The translations under genes and the position numbers were made by a program. Source: Corynebacterium sp. HMSC08A12 (GTDB taxonomy: Bacteria > Actinomycetota > Actinomycetes > Mycobacteriales > Mycobacteriaceae). From it: a DNA stretch of 64,000 nt. Numbering within the stretch: position 1 is the first letter of the stretch; every line of letters starts with the position of its first letter. Location: the NCBI RefSeq assembly GCF_001807485.1, contig NZ_KV789190.1, forward strand, positions 72,089-136,088. The letters are read 5' to 3'. The notes beneath the pieces were generated by a model. The model ran no database searches, was not told the origin of the DNA, and saw only the letters and a list, made by a program, of their open reading frames with translations. Below, in pieces: positions 1 through 9,064 of this stretch.

Positions 1-838
1 CCGGCATGGTGACGTCCTCGGCCTCGCCGGAAGCGGAGCCAGAACCAGAGTTGTCAGAGGACTTGGACTCAGAGTCGTCGGAGGAGTCAGACTCGCTGGA
101 GTCGGACTCGGACTCGCTGGAATCGGAGGAATCAGCGGACTCATCGGACTCGGAAGAATCGGAGCCGGAGCCAGAGGAGCCGGAAGCAGCGGCGCCCTCG
201 TCGCCGATGCGGGCGATGACCTCGCCGACGTCGACCGTGTCGTCCTCGTTAGCCAGGATTTCTACCAGGGTGCCGGCGACCGGGGAGGGGATCTCGGTGT
301 CGACCTTGTCAGTGGAGACCTCGAGCAGCGGTTCGTCGACCTCAACCTTGTCGCCGACGCTCTTCAGCCACTGGGTGATGGTGCCCTCGGTGACGGACTC
401 GCCCAGCTCCGGCATGGTGACGTCCTCGGCCTCGCCGGAACCAGAGCCGGAACCGGAGCCAGAGTTGTCAGAGGACTCAGACTCAGAGTCATCGGAGCCG
501 GACTCGGACTCCGCAGAACCGGACTCACCGGACTCCTCGGCAGCGTCGCTGGAATCGTCGTCGCTGGAGCTGTCGGCGTCAGAACCAGAAGGCTCTTCGC
601 CCTCCTCACCGATCTCGGCGATGACGGCGCCGACGTCCACAGTGTCGTCTTCCTCTGCGATGATCTTCAGCAGCACACCACTTGCGGGGGACGGGATCTC
701 CGTATCAACCTTGTCGGTCGATACCTCCAGCAACGGTTCGTCGACGGAGACCTTGTCTCCGACCTTCTTCAGCCACTGAGTAACGGTGCCCTCGGTTACG
801 GACTCGCCCAGTTCGGGCATTTCGACGGAGTACGCCAT
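1..838 (-). CDS. sucB: Dihydrolipoamide acyltransferase (E2), N-terminal part, truncated by window edge
   Basis: E2 core of the 2-oxo acid dehydrogenase complexes; it carries lipoate that shuttles acyl groups to CoA. In corynebacteria this E2 serves the pyruvate dehydrogenase/OdhA supercomplex. Reading leftward from ATG at 838, two complete lipoyl domains are seen, each with the lipoylation motif [12 protein letters not shown], separated by long Ser/Asp/Glu-rich linkers. A third domain starts at the edge (EDVTMP). The peripheral-subunit-binding and catalytic domains lie outside the window. A 32-bp exact repeat (1-32 and 409-440) shows the domain-linker units are nearly identical at DNA level. 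An AGGAG lies about 11 nt before the start. lipB and lipA follow in C. glutamicum but are not visible here. Confidence 0.93.
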   Translation of the reverse strand, partial: MAYSVEMPELGESVTEGTVTQWLKKVGDKVSVDEPLLEVSTDKVDTEIPSPASGVLLKIIAEEDDTVDVGAVIAEIGEEGEEPSGSDADSSSDDDSSDAAEESGESGSAESESGSDDSESESSDNSGSGSGSGSGEAEDVTMPELGESVTEGTITQWLKSVGDKVEVDEPLLEVSTDKVDTEIPSPVAGTLVEILANEDDTVDVGEVIARIGDEGAAASGSSGSGSDSSESDESADSSDSSESESDSSESDSSDDSESKSSDNSGSGSASGEAEDVTMP

Positions 839-1036
839 GGTGTTTGAAGCTCCTCAAGCTAAACGGAAATCAGCTGTGGTTATTTGGTTGAAATACTACA
901 TAAGTCTACGCGCCTTGCCGTTGCTCCGCCGAGCGCCCCCTCGCCCTTTACCTCCGTGCCTTTTTCATGACGCCCCCCTCACCGCCTCCGCGCACCTTTG
1001 GGGAACCGCCGGGTATGTCAACTAGAATTGGCTAAC

Positions 1037-1432
1037 GTGTTTAATCTTTTCGGCCGGAACAAGAATACTTCCACCCGACCGCCGCGTGCGCCGGGGGAGA
1101 CCATCCGCCCCAAGGACCTGGCCTACCTGCAGCAGTGGGCCGGAACCCGCAAGGGTGTGGAGGGTTTTGTGGAGCCGGAAACCATCGTCAACGAGATGTC
1201 CGTGGTGCTGGTCGACAGCGAGGGGGAGTGGACGCGCCGCCGCATCGGCGGGCCGAAGGGCATCGACAAGGTGGCCCAGTCGGTCGGCATTCCCCTCTAT
1301 TTCGCGGAGGAGACCGGCTACCCGCAGCGCATGCGAGACCGCATCGAGCGGGATCGGCTGATCAAGAAGCGCCTGGAGCAGCGCGAACGGCGCGCGCAGT
1401 TTGAGCAGCGCCGCGCCGAGCAGGGGGAGTAG
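1037..1432 (+). CDS. Conserved corynebacterial protein of unknown function
   Basis: About 131 residues, divergent from sucB and convergent with pepA, the position held by a small uncharacterised protein in C. glutamicum. No transmembrane segment or signal peptide. The N-terminal half is a mixed region (PKDLAYLQQW, NEMSVVLVDSEGEWTRRRI). The last 35 residues are very rich in Arg and Glu and probably helical. I chose GTG 1037 over the upstream in-frame codon at 998. A -10-like TAGAAT (1023-1028) ends 8 nt before the GTG with no Shine-Dalgarno, so a leaderless transcript is likely. Function is not recognisable from the sequence. Confidence 0.75.
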   Translation: MFNLFGRNKNTSTRPPRAPGETIRPKDLAYLQQWAGTRKGVEGFVEPETIVNEMSVVLVDSEGEWTRRRIGGPKGIDKVAQSVGIPLYFAEETGYPQRMRDRIERDRLIKKRLEQRERRAQFEQRRAEQGE

Positions 1433-1496
1433 CGCCTAGCCCCGGCCCGCCCCGCGCAGGTGAGCGCGAGCCGCGGGCAAGCGCAGCCCGGCCTGC

Positions 1497-3200
1497 CTAG
1501 CCCTTCAGCGCAATATCCTCCAGCGCGGCGATGATCGTGCGCACCGGCGAGCCGGTGGCCCGCTTCGGGGTGTAGCCGTACGCAGCGCCGTCGTTGTAGG
1601 CCGGGCCAGCAACGTCAATGTGCACCCACTGCACGCCCTCAGCCACGAAGTTCTTCAGGTAGTGGCCCGCCACGGACATGCCACCCCAGCGGTTGCTGGA
1701 GATGTTCTTAATGTCCGCCACATCCGACTTCAGCGCCTCGCCCAGCTCCGCGGGCAGCGGCATCGGCCAGCCGGCATCGCCCACGCGCTGGGAGATCATC
1801 GCCACGCGGTCGCGGAAATCCATGGAGCCCATGATGCCCGGCGTGCGGTCGCCCAAAGCCACCATCTGCGCGCCCGTCAGGGTGGCGGTCTCGATGAGGT
1901 AGTCCGGGTTGTCCTCGCAGGCGCGGACGATGGCATCGGCCAGCACCAGGCGGCCCTCCGCGTCGGTGTTCAGCACCTCGGTGGTGGTCCCGCCGTAGTG
2001 GCGCAGCACGTCGCCGGGGCGGGTGGCCTCTCCGCCGGGCATGTTCTCCGCCAGCGGGACGGTGGCCGTCACGCGCGCCGGAATGTTCAGCTCAGCTGCG
2101 GCGATCACCGCTGCGACGACGGCCGCGGAGCCACCCATGTCGGAGATCATGTTCCACATCTTCGCCGGCGGCTTCAGGGAAATTCCGCCGGTATCGAAGG
2201 TGATTCCCTTGCCGACCAGCGCCACGCGCGGGGAATCCTCGGCGATCTTGTCCGGATTGTAGTCCAGGCGCACCAGGCGCGGCCCGCGCGCAGAGCCCTG
2301 GCCCACGCCCAGGATTCCGCCGAAGCCCTGCTCCTCCAAAGCGGCCTCGTCGAGCACCTCCACCGTCACGTCCGTGTGCTGTGCAGCCTCCGCGATAATG
2401 CCCGCGTAGCTTTCCGGGTACAGCACGTTCGACGGGGTGTTCACCAGGTCGCGTGCCAGTGCGACCGCCCGCACGGTGGCCTGCGCGTGCTCCAGAGTGT
2501 CCGCCGGATCCTCGCCGGTCAGCACCTCAATCGACTCGATCGCCGGCGTATGCTCGGCCGTCTTCAGCCCGCGGTACTCGTAGGCGCCTAGCGCGTGGCC
2601 GACCAGGGCGGCCTCTGCGCCCAGCAGGCCCAGGGTGCTCACCACTCGCGCGCCGCGCGGCTCGCCCTTATCTTGGCCCTCTTGTTGTTCGGGCTTCTTG
2701 ATGCTTCGGGACGCCACGCCTGCGGCCACGCGGACGTCCTCCGCAGACACCTCATCGGCTGGCCCCATACCGATTGCCAGAATCTTCTCCGGGCCTGTGG
2801 ATCCAGAGCCGGCCTCGACAAGCCCCTCGGCAGTCTCCGGCTCTACGGTGGATTCCTGCACCTGGGCGGACAGGTTGCCGGTGGAGACAACCTCGCTGCG
2901 GCGCTCGGCCGAGAGGTTGGGGACCACCGTCACCTCGCCAGCAGTGCCCTTGGCGCCGACGGAGATAAGCAGCTTCCACATTTCCAGCTGCTGCTCGGCC
3001 GTGAGGGCGTCAATAGGAGCACCAGTGAGCTCCAGACCGGCCTCACCTTCGAAGACCGGGATGACCAGCGTATCGATGACCGACGGGGTGACGGTGCCGC
3101 TGTCCTCGAGCGTGGAATCGGTGTGGACCAGCGACATCTGCGGGACGAAGCCGCGGGATGGCAGGCCGGCGATGGGGGAGGAAGAGTTGGTGGCGGTCAT
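1497..3200 (-). CDS. pepA: Leucyl aminopeptidase, peptidase family M17
   Basis: Cytosolic two-metal aminopeptidase that removes N-terminal residues from peptides. About 567 residues. The C-terminal catalytic domain carries the M17 signature NTDAEGRL near residue 410, preceded by the metal-binding stretch [15 protein letters not shown]. The N-terminal third is the less conserved M17 N-domain. A long Ala/Glu-rich stretch (around [16 protein letters not shown]) makes it longer than the usual ~500 residues. An open frame continues upstream to 4091, but that part is antisense to ilvE. ATG 3200 (MTATNSSSP) is taken as the start, with AAGGAG about 13 nt upstream. Divergent from ilvE, as in C. glutamicum. 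Confidence 0.93.
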   Translation of the reverse strand: MTATNSSSPIAGLPSRGFVPQMSLVHTDSTLEDSGTVTPSVIDTLVIPVFEGEAGLELTGAPIDALTAEQQLEMWKLLISVGAKGTAGEVTVVPNLSAERRSEVVSTGNLSAQVQESTVEPETAEGLVEAGSGSTGPEKILAIGMGPADEVSAEDVRVAAGVASRSIKKPEQQEGQDKGEPRGARVVSTLGLLGAEAALVGHALGAYEYRGLKTAEHTPAIESIEVLTGEDPADTLEHAQATVRAVALARDLVNTPSNVLYPESYAGIIAEAAQHTDVTVEVLDEAALEEQGFGGILGVGQGSARGPRLVRLDYNPDKIAEDSPRVALVGKGITFDTGGISLKPPAKMWNMISDMGGSAAVVAAVIAAAELNIPARVTATVPLAENMPGGEATRPGDVLRHYGGTTTEVLNTDAEGRLVLADAIVRACEDNPDYLIETATLTGAQMVALGDRTPGIMGSMDFRDRVAMISQRVGDAGWPMPLPAELGEALKSDVADIKNISSNRWGGMSVAGHYLKNFVAEGVQWVHIDVAGPAYNDGAAYGYTPKRATGSPVRTIIAALEDIALKG

Positions 3201-3347
3201 AGGGGAATCGACTGCTCCTTTGAAATGGTTGTTTGCTGGTTTCACTCTACCCAGATTCGCCTGCTGGCAGACCGGCGGGAGTGATCCCCCCCGAGAAATT
3301 GTTAGCCCCCTCACACTTTTTCGTAGCGGCAGAGTAGTCTGGGACTC

Positions 3348-4547
3348 ATGACTACTCCAGAGGCAAACCCCCAGACCCCAAAGGCCCAGCAGAGCTCCCA
3401 GGTGGAGTTCACCGTCACCCGCACCGAGAACCCGGTGACCGACGACAAGATCGCTGAGATCCTCGCTGCCCCGGGCTTCGGCAAGTACTTCACCGACCAC
3501 ATGGTCGCCATCGACTGGAACACAGAAGAGGGCTGGCACAACGCCCGCGTGGAGCCCTACCAGCAGATCCAAATGGACCCGGCATCCAGCGTGTTCCACT
3601 ACGGCCAGGCCATCTTCGAAGGCCTGAAGGCATACCGCGGCGAAGGTGGCAAGATCGTCACCTTCCGCCCGGAGCAGAACGCCCGCCGCTTCCAGAACTC
3701 CGCCGCCCGCATGGCCATGCCGGAGCTGCCGGAGGAGCTGTTCCTGGAATCCCTGCGCCAGATCGTGGACATCGACCAGCGCTGGGTTCCGCAGGGCGGT
3801 GGCGAGGAATCCCTGTACCTGCGCCCGTTCATGATCTCCCGCGAGGTCGGCCTGGGCGTGCACCCGGCCAGCAGCTACACCTTCTTCGTGATCGCCTCCC
3901 CGGCGGGCGCCTACTTCTCCGGCGGCATCAACCCGGTGAGCGTGTGGCTGTCCACCGAGTACACTCGCGCTGCCCCCGGCGGCACCGGCGCGGCGAAGTT
4001 CGCCGGTAACTACGCGGCCTCCCTGGCGGCGCAGGCCTCCGCGGAGAAGGAAGGCTGCGACCAGGTTGTCTGGCTGGACGCAACCGAGCACAAGTACATC
4101 GAGGAGATGGGCGGCATGAACCTGGCGTTCGTCTTCGGCAGCGAGGATGAGGGCGAAGGCGAGGCCGCCGGCGCAGGCGCCGAAAATGTCACGCTAGTCA
4201 CCCCGGAGCTCTCCGGCTCGCTACTGCCGGGCGTTACCCGCCTCTCCCTGCTGGAATTGGCGCGCGACCTGGGCTACAAGGTGGAGGAGCGCCGCATCTC
4301 CACTGACGAGTGGAAGGAAGCCGCGAAGTCCGGCGCCATGACCGAGGCCTTCGCCTGCGGCACCGCAGCCGTCGTCACCCCGGTCGGCACCGTGAAGGAC
4401 GAGTCCGGCGAATTCCAGGTCAACGGCGGCCAGACCGGCCCGGTGACCATGCGCCTGCGCGAGCAGCTGACGGGCATCCAGAACGGCCGCGTCGCCGACA
4501 AGCACGGCTGGCTCTACACGCTGGTGGAGCAGGCAGCCACCGCGTAA
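3348..4547 (+). CDS. ilvE: Branched-chain amino acid aminotransferase
   Basis: PLP enzyme of fold type IV that performs the last step of Val, Leu and Ile synthesis, using glutamate as amino donor. 399 residues, full length. The PLP lysine is Lys217 in [28 protein letters not shown] and [12 protein letters not shown] are typical of class-IV aminotransferases. A hexamer TAGTCT (3335-3340) ends 7 nt before ATG and no ribosome site is visible, so the mRNA may be leaderless. The 3' end overlaps the convergent cobT by 34 bp. A Gly/Glu-rich insert ([15 protein letters not shown]) after the NLAFVF strand is unusual. Confidence 0.97.
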   Translation: MTTPEANPQTPKAQQSSQVEFTVTRTENPVTDDKIAEILAAPGFGKYFTDHMVAIDWNTEEGWHNARVEPYQQIQMDPASSVFHYGQAIFEGLKAYRGEGGKIVTFRPEQNARRFQNSAARMAMPELPEELFLESLRQIVDIDQRWVPQGGGEESLYLRPFMISREVGLGVHPASSYTFFVIASPAGAYFSGGINPVSVWLSTEYTRAAPGGTGAAKFAGNYAASLAAQASAEKEGCDQVVWLDATEHKYIEEMGGMNLAFVFGSEDEGEGEAAGAGAENVTLVTPELSGSLLPGVTRLSLLELARDLGYKVEERRISTDEWKEAAKSGAMTEAFACGTAAVVTPVGTVKDESGEFQVNGGQTGPVTMRLREQLTGIQNGRVADKHGWLYTLVEQAATA

Positions 4548-5518
4548 CGCACCATCGGCAGGGCCAGGACTGCGCCCAGCCCCTGGCCGGTGCCGAGCTG
4601 CAAATCCAGCAGCGGCTCTAAGCCCAGCGCATTGAGCGCGGGGAGGGCAGCGGGCTCCGTGCCCGCCGAAGCTGCCAGCCACCAAGCGGCGGCCCCCGGC
4701 GCCAGCATCTGCGCGCACAGCGCTGCCGCGGCGGCGCCTACGCCGTCGAAAATCACAGGCGTGCGGCGCACCGCCGCCTGCGCCAGAATCCCCGCCATCA
4801 CCACCAGGTCGGCCGAGCCGATCTGCTGCAGCACCCGCGAGGCCACCGCCTTGTCATCGCGCACGCGGAACATCGCATCGCGGATCACCGCCACCTTCGT
4901 CTTCCACGCCTCGTCGTCGATGCCGGAACCCCGGCCGATGATTTTCACCGGCTCCACGCTGCACACGCTGCCGATCACCGCAGCGGCCACCGTGGTCAGC
5001 CCACGCCCCAGATCACCCAGCAGCAGCACCTGCGTGCCCTTGTCCGCCTCCTGGTCGGCGAAACGCATGCCGCGCTGCAGGTGCCTTACATAGTCCTCGG
5101 GGCTTAAGGCGTCCGCGGTGTCGATGGAACCGGAGGGGGTACCCAACGTGGCGTCAATAATAGAAAGAGAAACCCGTGCCGACCTGCAGGCATCCACAAC
5201 CGGGGCGGCGGCATCGGCCAAGTTCTGACGCACCTGGGCATTGAAGTCGGCGGGCAGGGCGGAGATCTCCGGGTGCGCCTCGGCCACCCCGTGCTCGCCG
5301 GTAACCACAACCATCCGCGCCGCGTTCAAAACGTCGGCGGGGGCGGAACCCTGGCAGGCGGCGATCCAGGTGGCGACCTCTTCCAGCCTGCCCAGCGAGC
5401 CAACCGGAATGCCGGCCTTCGTCGGCGCGGTGGTGCGGAGCTGCTCGGCTCGACTGCGCGTGGCCTCGTCCGGCGGGACGATAGACGGGAAGTTCGGGGC
5501 GGAGGTCGTAGAAGCCAT
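4514..5518 (-). CDS. cobT: Nicotinate-nucleotide:dimethylbenzimidazole phosphoribosyltransferase
   Basis: Makes alpha-ribazole 5'-phosphate from nicotinate mononucleotide and 5,6-dimethylbenzimidazole for the lower ligand of cobalamin. 334 residues, normal length. The family pattern is clear: [44 protein letters not shown], and a C-terminal [18 protein letters not shown]. At the catalytic position, where characterised enzymes read LGEGTGA with a catalytic Glu, this protein reads TGQGLGA (Gln). Ten nt separate it from the DUF3043 gene upstream on the same strand. No cobU or cobS is in the window. Confidence 0.9.
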   Translation of the reverse strand: MASTTSAPNFPSIVPPDEATRSRAEQLRTTAPTKAGIPVGSLGRLEEVATWIAACQGSAPADVLNAARMVVVTGEHGVAEAHPEISALPADFNAQVRQNLADAAAPVVDACRSARVSLSIIDATLGTPSGSIDTADALSPEDYVRHLQRGMRFADQEADKGTQVLLLGDLGRGLTTVAAAVIGSVCSVEPVKIIGRGSGIDDEAWKTKVAVIRDAMFRVRDDKAVASRVLQQIGSADLVVMAGILAQAAVRRTPVIFDGVGAAAAALCAQMLAPGAAAWWLAASAGTEPAALPALNALGLEPLLDLQLGTGQGLGAVLALPMVRYAVAACSTSV

Positions 5519-5528
5519 GGGGTTTAGT

Positions 5529-6257
5529 CTAAACGCTGTCGCCGATCTGCTTCTGCGGGGCAGGGGTGCGCAGGCGACGGATCATCGTGGCGCGGGTGAA
5601 CGCATACAGACCCAGGCTGAACTTGCCGTGCGGGTTGTTCGGGAAGCGCTCGTTGACCTCGCGGTTAATGCGGCGGCCGAGCCAAATGCCCTCGCCGATC
5701 ATGATGAGGAACACGACCATCATCACCAGCGAAGCCAGGTTGGCGATGTTCGGGTTGGACATGCCGAAGATCATGATGACGATGACCAGCAGCGCCAGCG
5801 GTAGGAAGAAGTTCATCATGTAGCGGCGGGAATCAATCCAGTCGCGGACGAAGCGCTTCTCCGGGCCCTTGTCGCGATCCATGAGGTAATCCTCGTCGCC
5901 GGCCATCATGCGCTGGTTGGCGCGGCGCCGCTCGCGGTTCGCCTCGTCCTTCTTGCGCTGCTTCATGGCCTTGTATTCTTCCTTGGACATGGAGGCCTTG
6001 AGCTCCTTGCGCTGCTTGCGCGCCTCGCCCGGGGTGGCGGGAGCGGTGTAGGCGCTGCGGCGCACGCCGTGCTTCCGCTCCTGCTCGTTGCGCTTCGGGG
6101 TGGCCTTGCCCTTCTTCGGGGTAAAGGCCTTGGAGTTCTTTTCCTTAGTGACGCCACCGTCTGCGTCGCTGTCTACCTCAGCCGACGCATTGGCATCCTG
6201 CGGCGAGGCCTGATCCTCGGCTGAGTCGGCGACCGTTTCCTGCTTCTTCCATGGCAT
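5529..6257 (-). CDS. DUF3043 membrane protein
   Basis: About 242 residues. The first 140 residues are hydrophilic: an acidic start, then a basic region rich in Lys/Arg (KERKHGVRRSAYTAP, KQRKKDEANRERRRANQ). Two adjacent transmembrane helices follow (around FFLPLALLVIVIMIFGMS and ANLASLVMMVVFLIMI), then a short basic tail ending in the conserved YAFTRATMIRRLRTP. This matches the actinobacterial DUF3043 family; function is unknown. ATG 6257 (MPWKKQ) was chosen; GTG 6263, two codons upstream, is an alternative. Probably co-transcribed with cobT; divergent from erpA. Confidence 0.85.
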   Translation of the reverse strand: MPWKKQETVADSAEDQASPQDANASAEVDSDADGGVTKEKNSKAFTPKKGKATPKRNEQERKHGVRRSAYTAPATPGEARKQRKELKASMSKEEYKAMKQRKKDEANRERRRANQRMMAGDEDYLMDRDKGPEKRFVRDWIDSRRYMMNFFLPLALLVIVIMIFGMSNPNIANLASLVMMVVFLIMIGEGIWLGRRINREVNERFPNNPHGKFSLGLYAFTRATMIRRLRTPAPQKQIGDSV

Positions 6258-6442
6258 TTTCACATGTAACAGGCTAGAGCAGGAGGGCAGGGGAACAAAA
6301 CTAACAACGCTGGCGCGGGAACGCGGAGAAAAATCGTTGGCGCGGGAATAACCCAAGAGGGCAGTGGCGTTGTGGAACAATGAGGCGTAGCTTGTGAGCA
6401 AAGCCATTTCAAGAATTCGGTCATTTATTGAGGAGGACCAAC

Positions 6443-6787
6443 ATGACTGCTCCAGAGAAGGTCACCGGTGTGGAGCTGACCGAGGCCGCCCAGCAGAAGG
6501 CAAGCGCCCTGCTGGCACAGGAAGGCCGCGACGATCTTTCCCTGCGCATCGCAGTGCAGCCGGGCGGTTGTGCTGGCCTGCGCTACCAGCTGTTTTTCGA
6601 TGATCGTTCCCTGGACGGCGATCTGGTGGACGAGTACGAGGGTGTGAACCTGGTTGTGGATCGCATGTCCTCCCCGTACCTGATGGGTGCGAAGATCGAC
6701 TTCGCGGACACCATCGAGTCTCAGGGCTTCACCATCGACAACCCGAACGCTTCCGGCTCCTGTGCCTGCGGCGATTCCTTCAGCTAA
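6443..6787 (+). CDS. erpA: A-type iron-sulfur cluster carrier (HesB/IscA/ErpA family)
   Basis: Small Fe-S carrier that hands clusters to client enzymes. 114 residues with the three cluster ligands of the family: Cys43 in QPGGCAGLRYQ and Cys107/Cys109 in SGSCACGDSF. ATG 6443 follows a strong GAGGAGG-type ribosome site; the upstream ATG at 6428 would place that site inside the gene and is rejected. A terminator follows. The position between the DUF3043 gene and ltsA matches C. glutamicum and M. tuberculosis order, beside the respiratory genes that need Fe-S clusters. Confidence 0.93.
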   Translation: MTAPEKVTGVELTEAAQQKASALLAQEGRDDLSLRIAVQPGGCAGLRYQLFFDDRSLDGDLVDEYEGVNLVVDRMSSPYLMGAKIDFADTIESQGFTIDNPNASGSCACGDSFS

Positions 6788-6841
6788 GCGGCTCTCGCAG
6801 TTCTAGCGGATCGAGCGGAACTGAGCCCTTTTAGTTAGTGA

Positions 6842-6876
6842 CGCCCCCTAGGGATGAATTCCCTCGGGGGCGTTTT
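6842..6876 (+). terminator. Intrinsic terminator after erpA
   Basis: A 13-bp stem with one mismatch (6842-6854 with 6860-6872, outer part CGCCCCC/GGGGGCG) and a 5-nt loop, followed by TTTT. It also lies downstream of the convergent ltsA, so it may act in both directions. Confidence 0.85.
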
Positions 6877-6936
6877 CGGGTCTCTAGCGTCTAGAGCGGG
6901 GCGGCGGGCTCTAGACGTGGGCTCTAGGGGCGGGCT

Positions 6937-8874
6937 CTAGAGGTTGACCGGGTACTGGCGCTGGTCGATCTGCGGATCGATGCGATCCTCGACGAAGATG
7001 CCGTGCCAGACCATGAATGCGATGACGGTCCACAGTCGGCGGGAGTGGTCCGGGCCGGAGCCGGTATTCATCGCCACGCGGTGCTCGTCCAGCATCTTCA
7101 GGACCTCTGCCTTGTTGAAGATGTGGTCGGTCTGCGAGGCCTCGATGTTCTCCTTGGCCCAGCCGTAGAGCTCGTCGCCGGCCAGCCAGTGGCGCATCGG
7201 CACCGGGAAGCCCAGCTTCTTGCGGTGCAGAACGTGCGGGGGAACGATGCGCTCCAGTGCCTTGCGCAGCGCGTACTTGGTGGTGCCGTGGGAGATCTTG
7301 AGCTCGTGGGGGAGGGTTTCCGCCACGTCGAAGACGACCTTATCCAGGAACGGCACGCGCAGTTCCAGGGAGTTTGCCATGTTGATCTTGTCGGCCTTCA
7401 CCAGGATGTCGCCACGCATCCAGGTGAACAGATCCAGGTGCTGCATGCGGGCGACCGGGTCCATGTCCTTGGACTTCGCGTAGATCGGCGCCGTGACCTC
7501 GCGGTGATCCCACTCGGGGCGGATCTCGCGCAGCACGCGCTCCAGCTGCTGGTAGTTGAAAGAGCGCGCGTTGCCGTAGTAGCGATCCTCCATCGGCATG
7601 GTGCCGCGCTGCAGCAGGGACTTACCGCGCATGCCCTCGGGCAGTGCGTTGCCCACGCTGGACAGCACGCGCTTCAGTGGGGAGGGGACCTTGTCGAAAG
7701 GCGCCAGACTTAGCGGCTCCTTGTAAATGGTGTAGCCACCGAAGAGCTCGTCGGCGCCCTCGCCGGAGAGAACCACCTTGACGTGCTTGCGGGCTTCCTG
7801 TGCCACGAAGTACAGCGGAACTAGCGACGGGTCGGCCACCGGATCGTCCAGGTACCAGATGATCTTCGGGATCGCCTCGGCGTACTCCTCCGGGCTGACT
7901 ACCTTAACGATGTGCTCGGCGCCGATGGCGGCGGCAGACTCCGCGGCCACGTCGACTTCGGAGTAGCCCTCGCGCTCGAAGCCGGTGGTGAAGGTCAGCA
8001 GATCCGGGTTGTGACGCTTGGCCAGCGCGGCGATGGCGGTGGAGTCGATGCCGCCGGAGAGGAAGGAACCGACCGTGACGTCCGCGCGCATGTGCTTGGC
8101 CACGGAGTCCTCCAGGGCCTCGGCGATGCGCTGGAACACGGCTTCCTCGTCGCCGGCCGCGACCTTCTTGACCGGGAAGCGCGGCTCGAACCAGCGGGTT
8201 TCCTCGATCTTCCCGCCGGGGGTTACAAAGCCGTAGCTGCCGGATTCCAGGCGGCGAATGTGCTTATGCAGGCTCTCCGGCTCCGGGACGTACTGCAGAT
8301 CCGTGTAGTGCGCAATGGCGCGGATATCCAGATCCAGGTTCAGACCCAGCTCTTCCGCCATCGACAGGATGCACTTCTTCTCCGAGGCGAAGACGGTGCC
8401 CGCCTCGGTGGTGGCGACGTACATCGGCTTGATGCCGAACTGATCGCGGGCCAGGAACAGCTTCTTTTCCTTGGAATCCCACACCGCGAAGGCGAACATG
8501 CCGCGCAGGTGGTTCACCACGTCGGCGCCCCAGTGGTGGAAGCCCACCACGATGGTCTCGCCGTCGCCCTCAGTATTAAAGGTATAGCCAGCTTCCTTGA
8601 GCTCCTCGCGCAGCTCGACGTAGTTGTAGATCTCGCCATTGAAGGTCAGCGCGTAGCGGTCCGCCTCGCCCTCCGGGCCCCACTGCAGGGGCTGGTGCGA
8701 GTGCTCCAGGTCGATGATGGATAGTCGGTTGAAGCCGAAAACAACATCTTGGTCGTGCCACGTGCCGCTGTCGTCCGGGCCACGGTGGTGCATGCAGGGG
8801 AGTGCGCCCTCTACAGCCTCAACGAAATTTTCCGCGGCGCCGTTCGCCGCAATGATTCCAAGCAATCCACACAT
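6937..8874 (-). CDS. ltsA: Glutamine-dependent amidotransferase LtsA (asparagine synthase family)
   Basis: Class-II glutamine amidotransferase plus an asparagine-synthase domain, 645 residues. Cys2 (MCGLLGI) is the N-terminal nucleophile of the glutaminase domain (residues 2 to ~210). The ATP-pyrophosphatase loop SGGIDST opens the synthase domain, and GEGADELFGGY follows. In C. glutamicum the orthologue LtsA is needed for lysozyme resistance and amidates the meso-DAP of peptidoglycan precursors; that role is inferred here from synteny. A TAAAGT hexamer ends 8 nt before the ATG, with no ribosome site, suggesting a leaderless mRNA. Divergent from poxB. Confidence 0.92.
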   Translation of the reverse strand: MCGLLGIIAANGAAENFVEAVEGALPCMHHRGPDDSGTWHDQDVVFGFNRLSIIDLEHSHQPLQWGPEGEADRYALTFNGEIYNYVELREELKEAGYTFNTEGDGETIVVGFHHWGADVVNHLRGMFAFAVWDSKEKKLFLARDQFGIKPMYVATTEAGTVFASEKKCILSMAEELGLNLDLDIRAIAHYTDLQYVPEPESLHKHIRRLESGSYGFVTPGGKIEETRWFEPRFPVKKVAAGDEEAVFQRIAEALEDSVAKHMRADVTVGSFLSGGIDSTAIAALAKRHNPDLLTFTTGFEREGYSEVDVAAESAAAIGAEHIVKVVSPEEYAEAIPKIIWYLDDPVADPSLVPLYFVAQEARKHVKVVLSGEGADELFGGYTIYKEPLSLAPFDKVPSPLKRVLSSVGNALPEGMRGKSLLQRGTMPMEDRYYGNARSFNYQQLERVLREIRPEWDHREVTAPIYAKSKDMDPVARMQHLDLFTWMRGDILVKADKINMANSLELRVPFLDKVVFDVAETLPHELKISHGTTKYALRKALERIVPPHVLHRKKLGFPVPMRHWLAGDELYGWAKENIEASQTDHIFNKAEVLKMLDEHRVAMNTGSGPDHSRRLWTVIAFMVWHGIFVEDRIDPQIDQRQYPVNL

Positions 8875-9064
8875 GCGTTCTGACTTTACGCGGGAGGGGT
8901 AGAGGTGGGCTAGTTGCCACGGCGGGGAGCAGACCGTTTTAAGACTGAGTTATTGAGCACACGGGCCATCTAGCGACTGAGTGATGTGCATTACATAGAT
9001 CCGCTTCTGTGAGACTGTACAGCGATCCATGCGCTGGTCCGTAGCTCCGCGTAGCCTGGGAGCC

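Noticed and set aside
8930..9000. GlxR (CRP-type) site between ltsA and poxB
   Set aside because: ATGT-GCATT-ACAT is palindromic but does not match the TGTGA-N6-TCACA rule.
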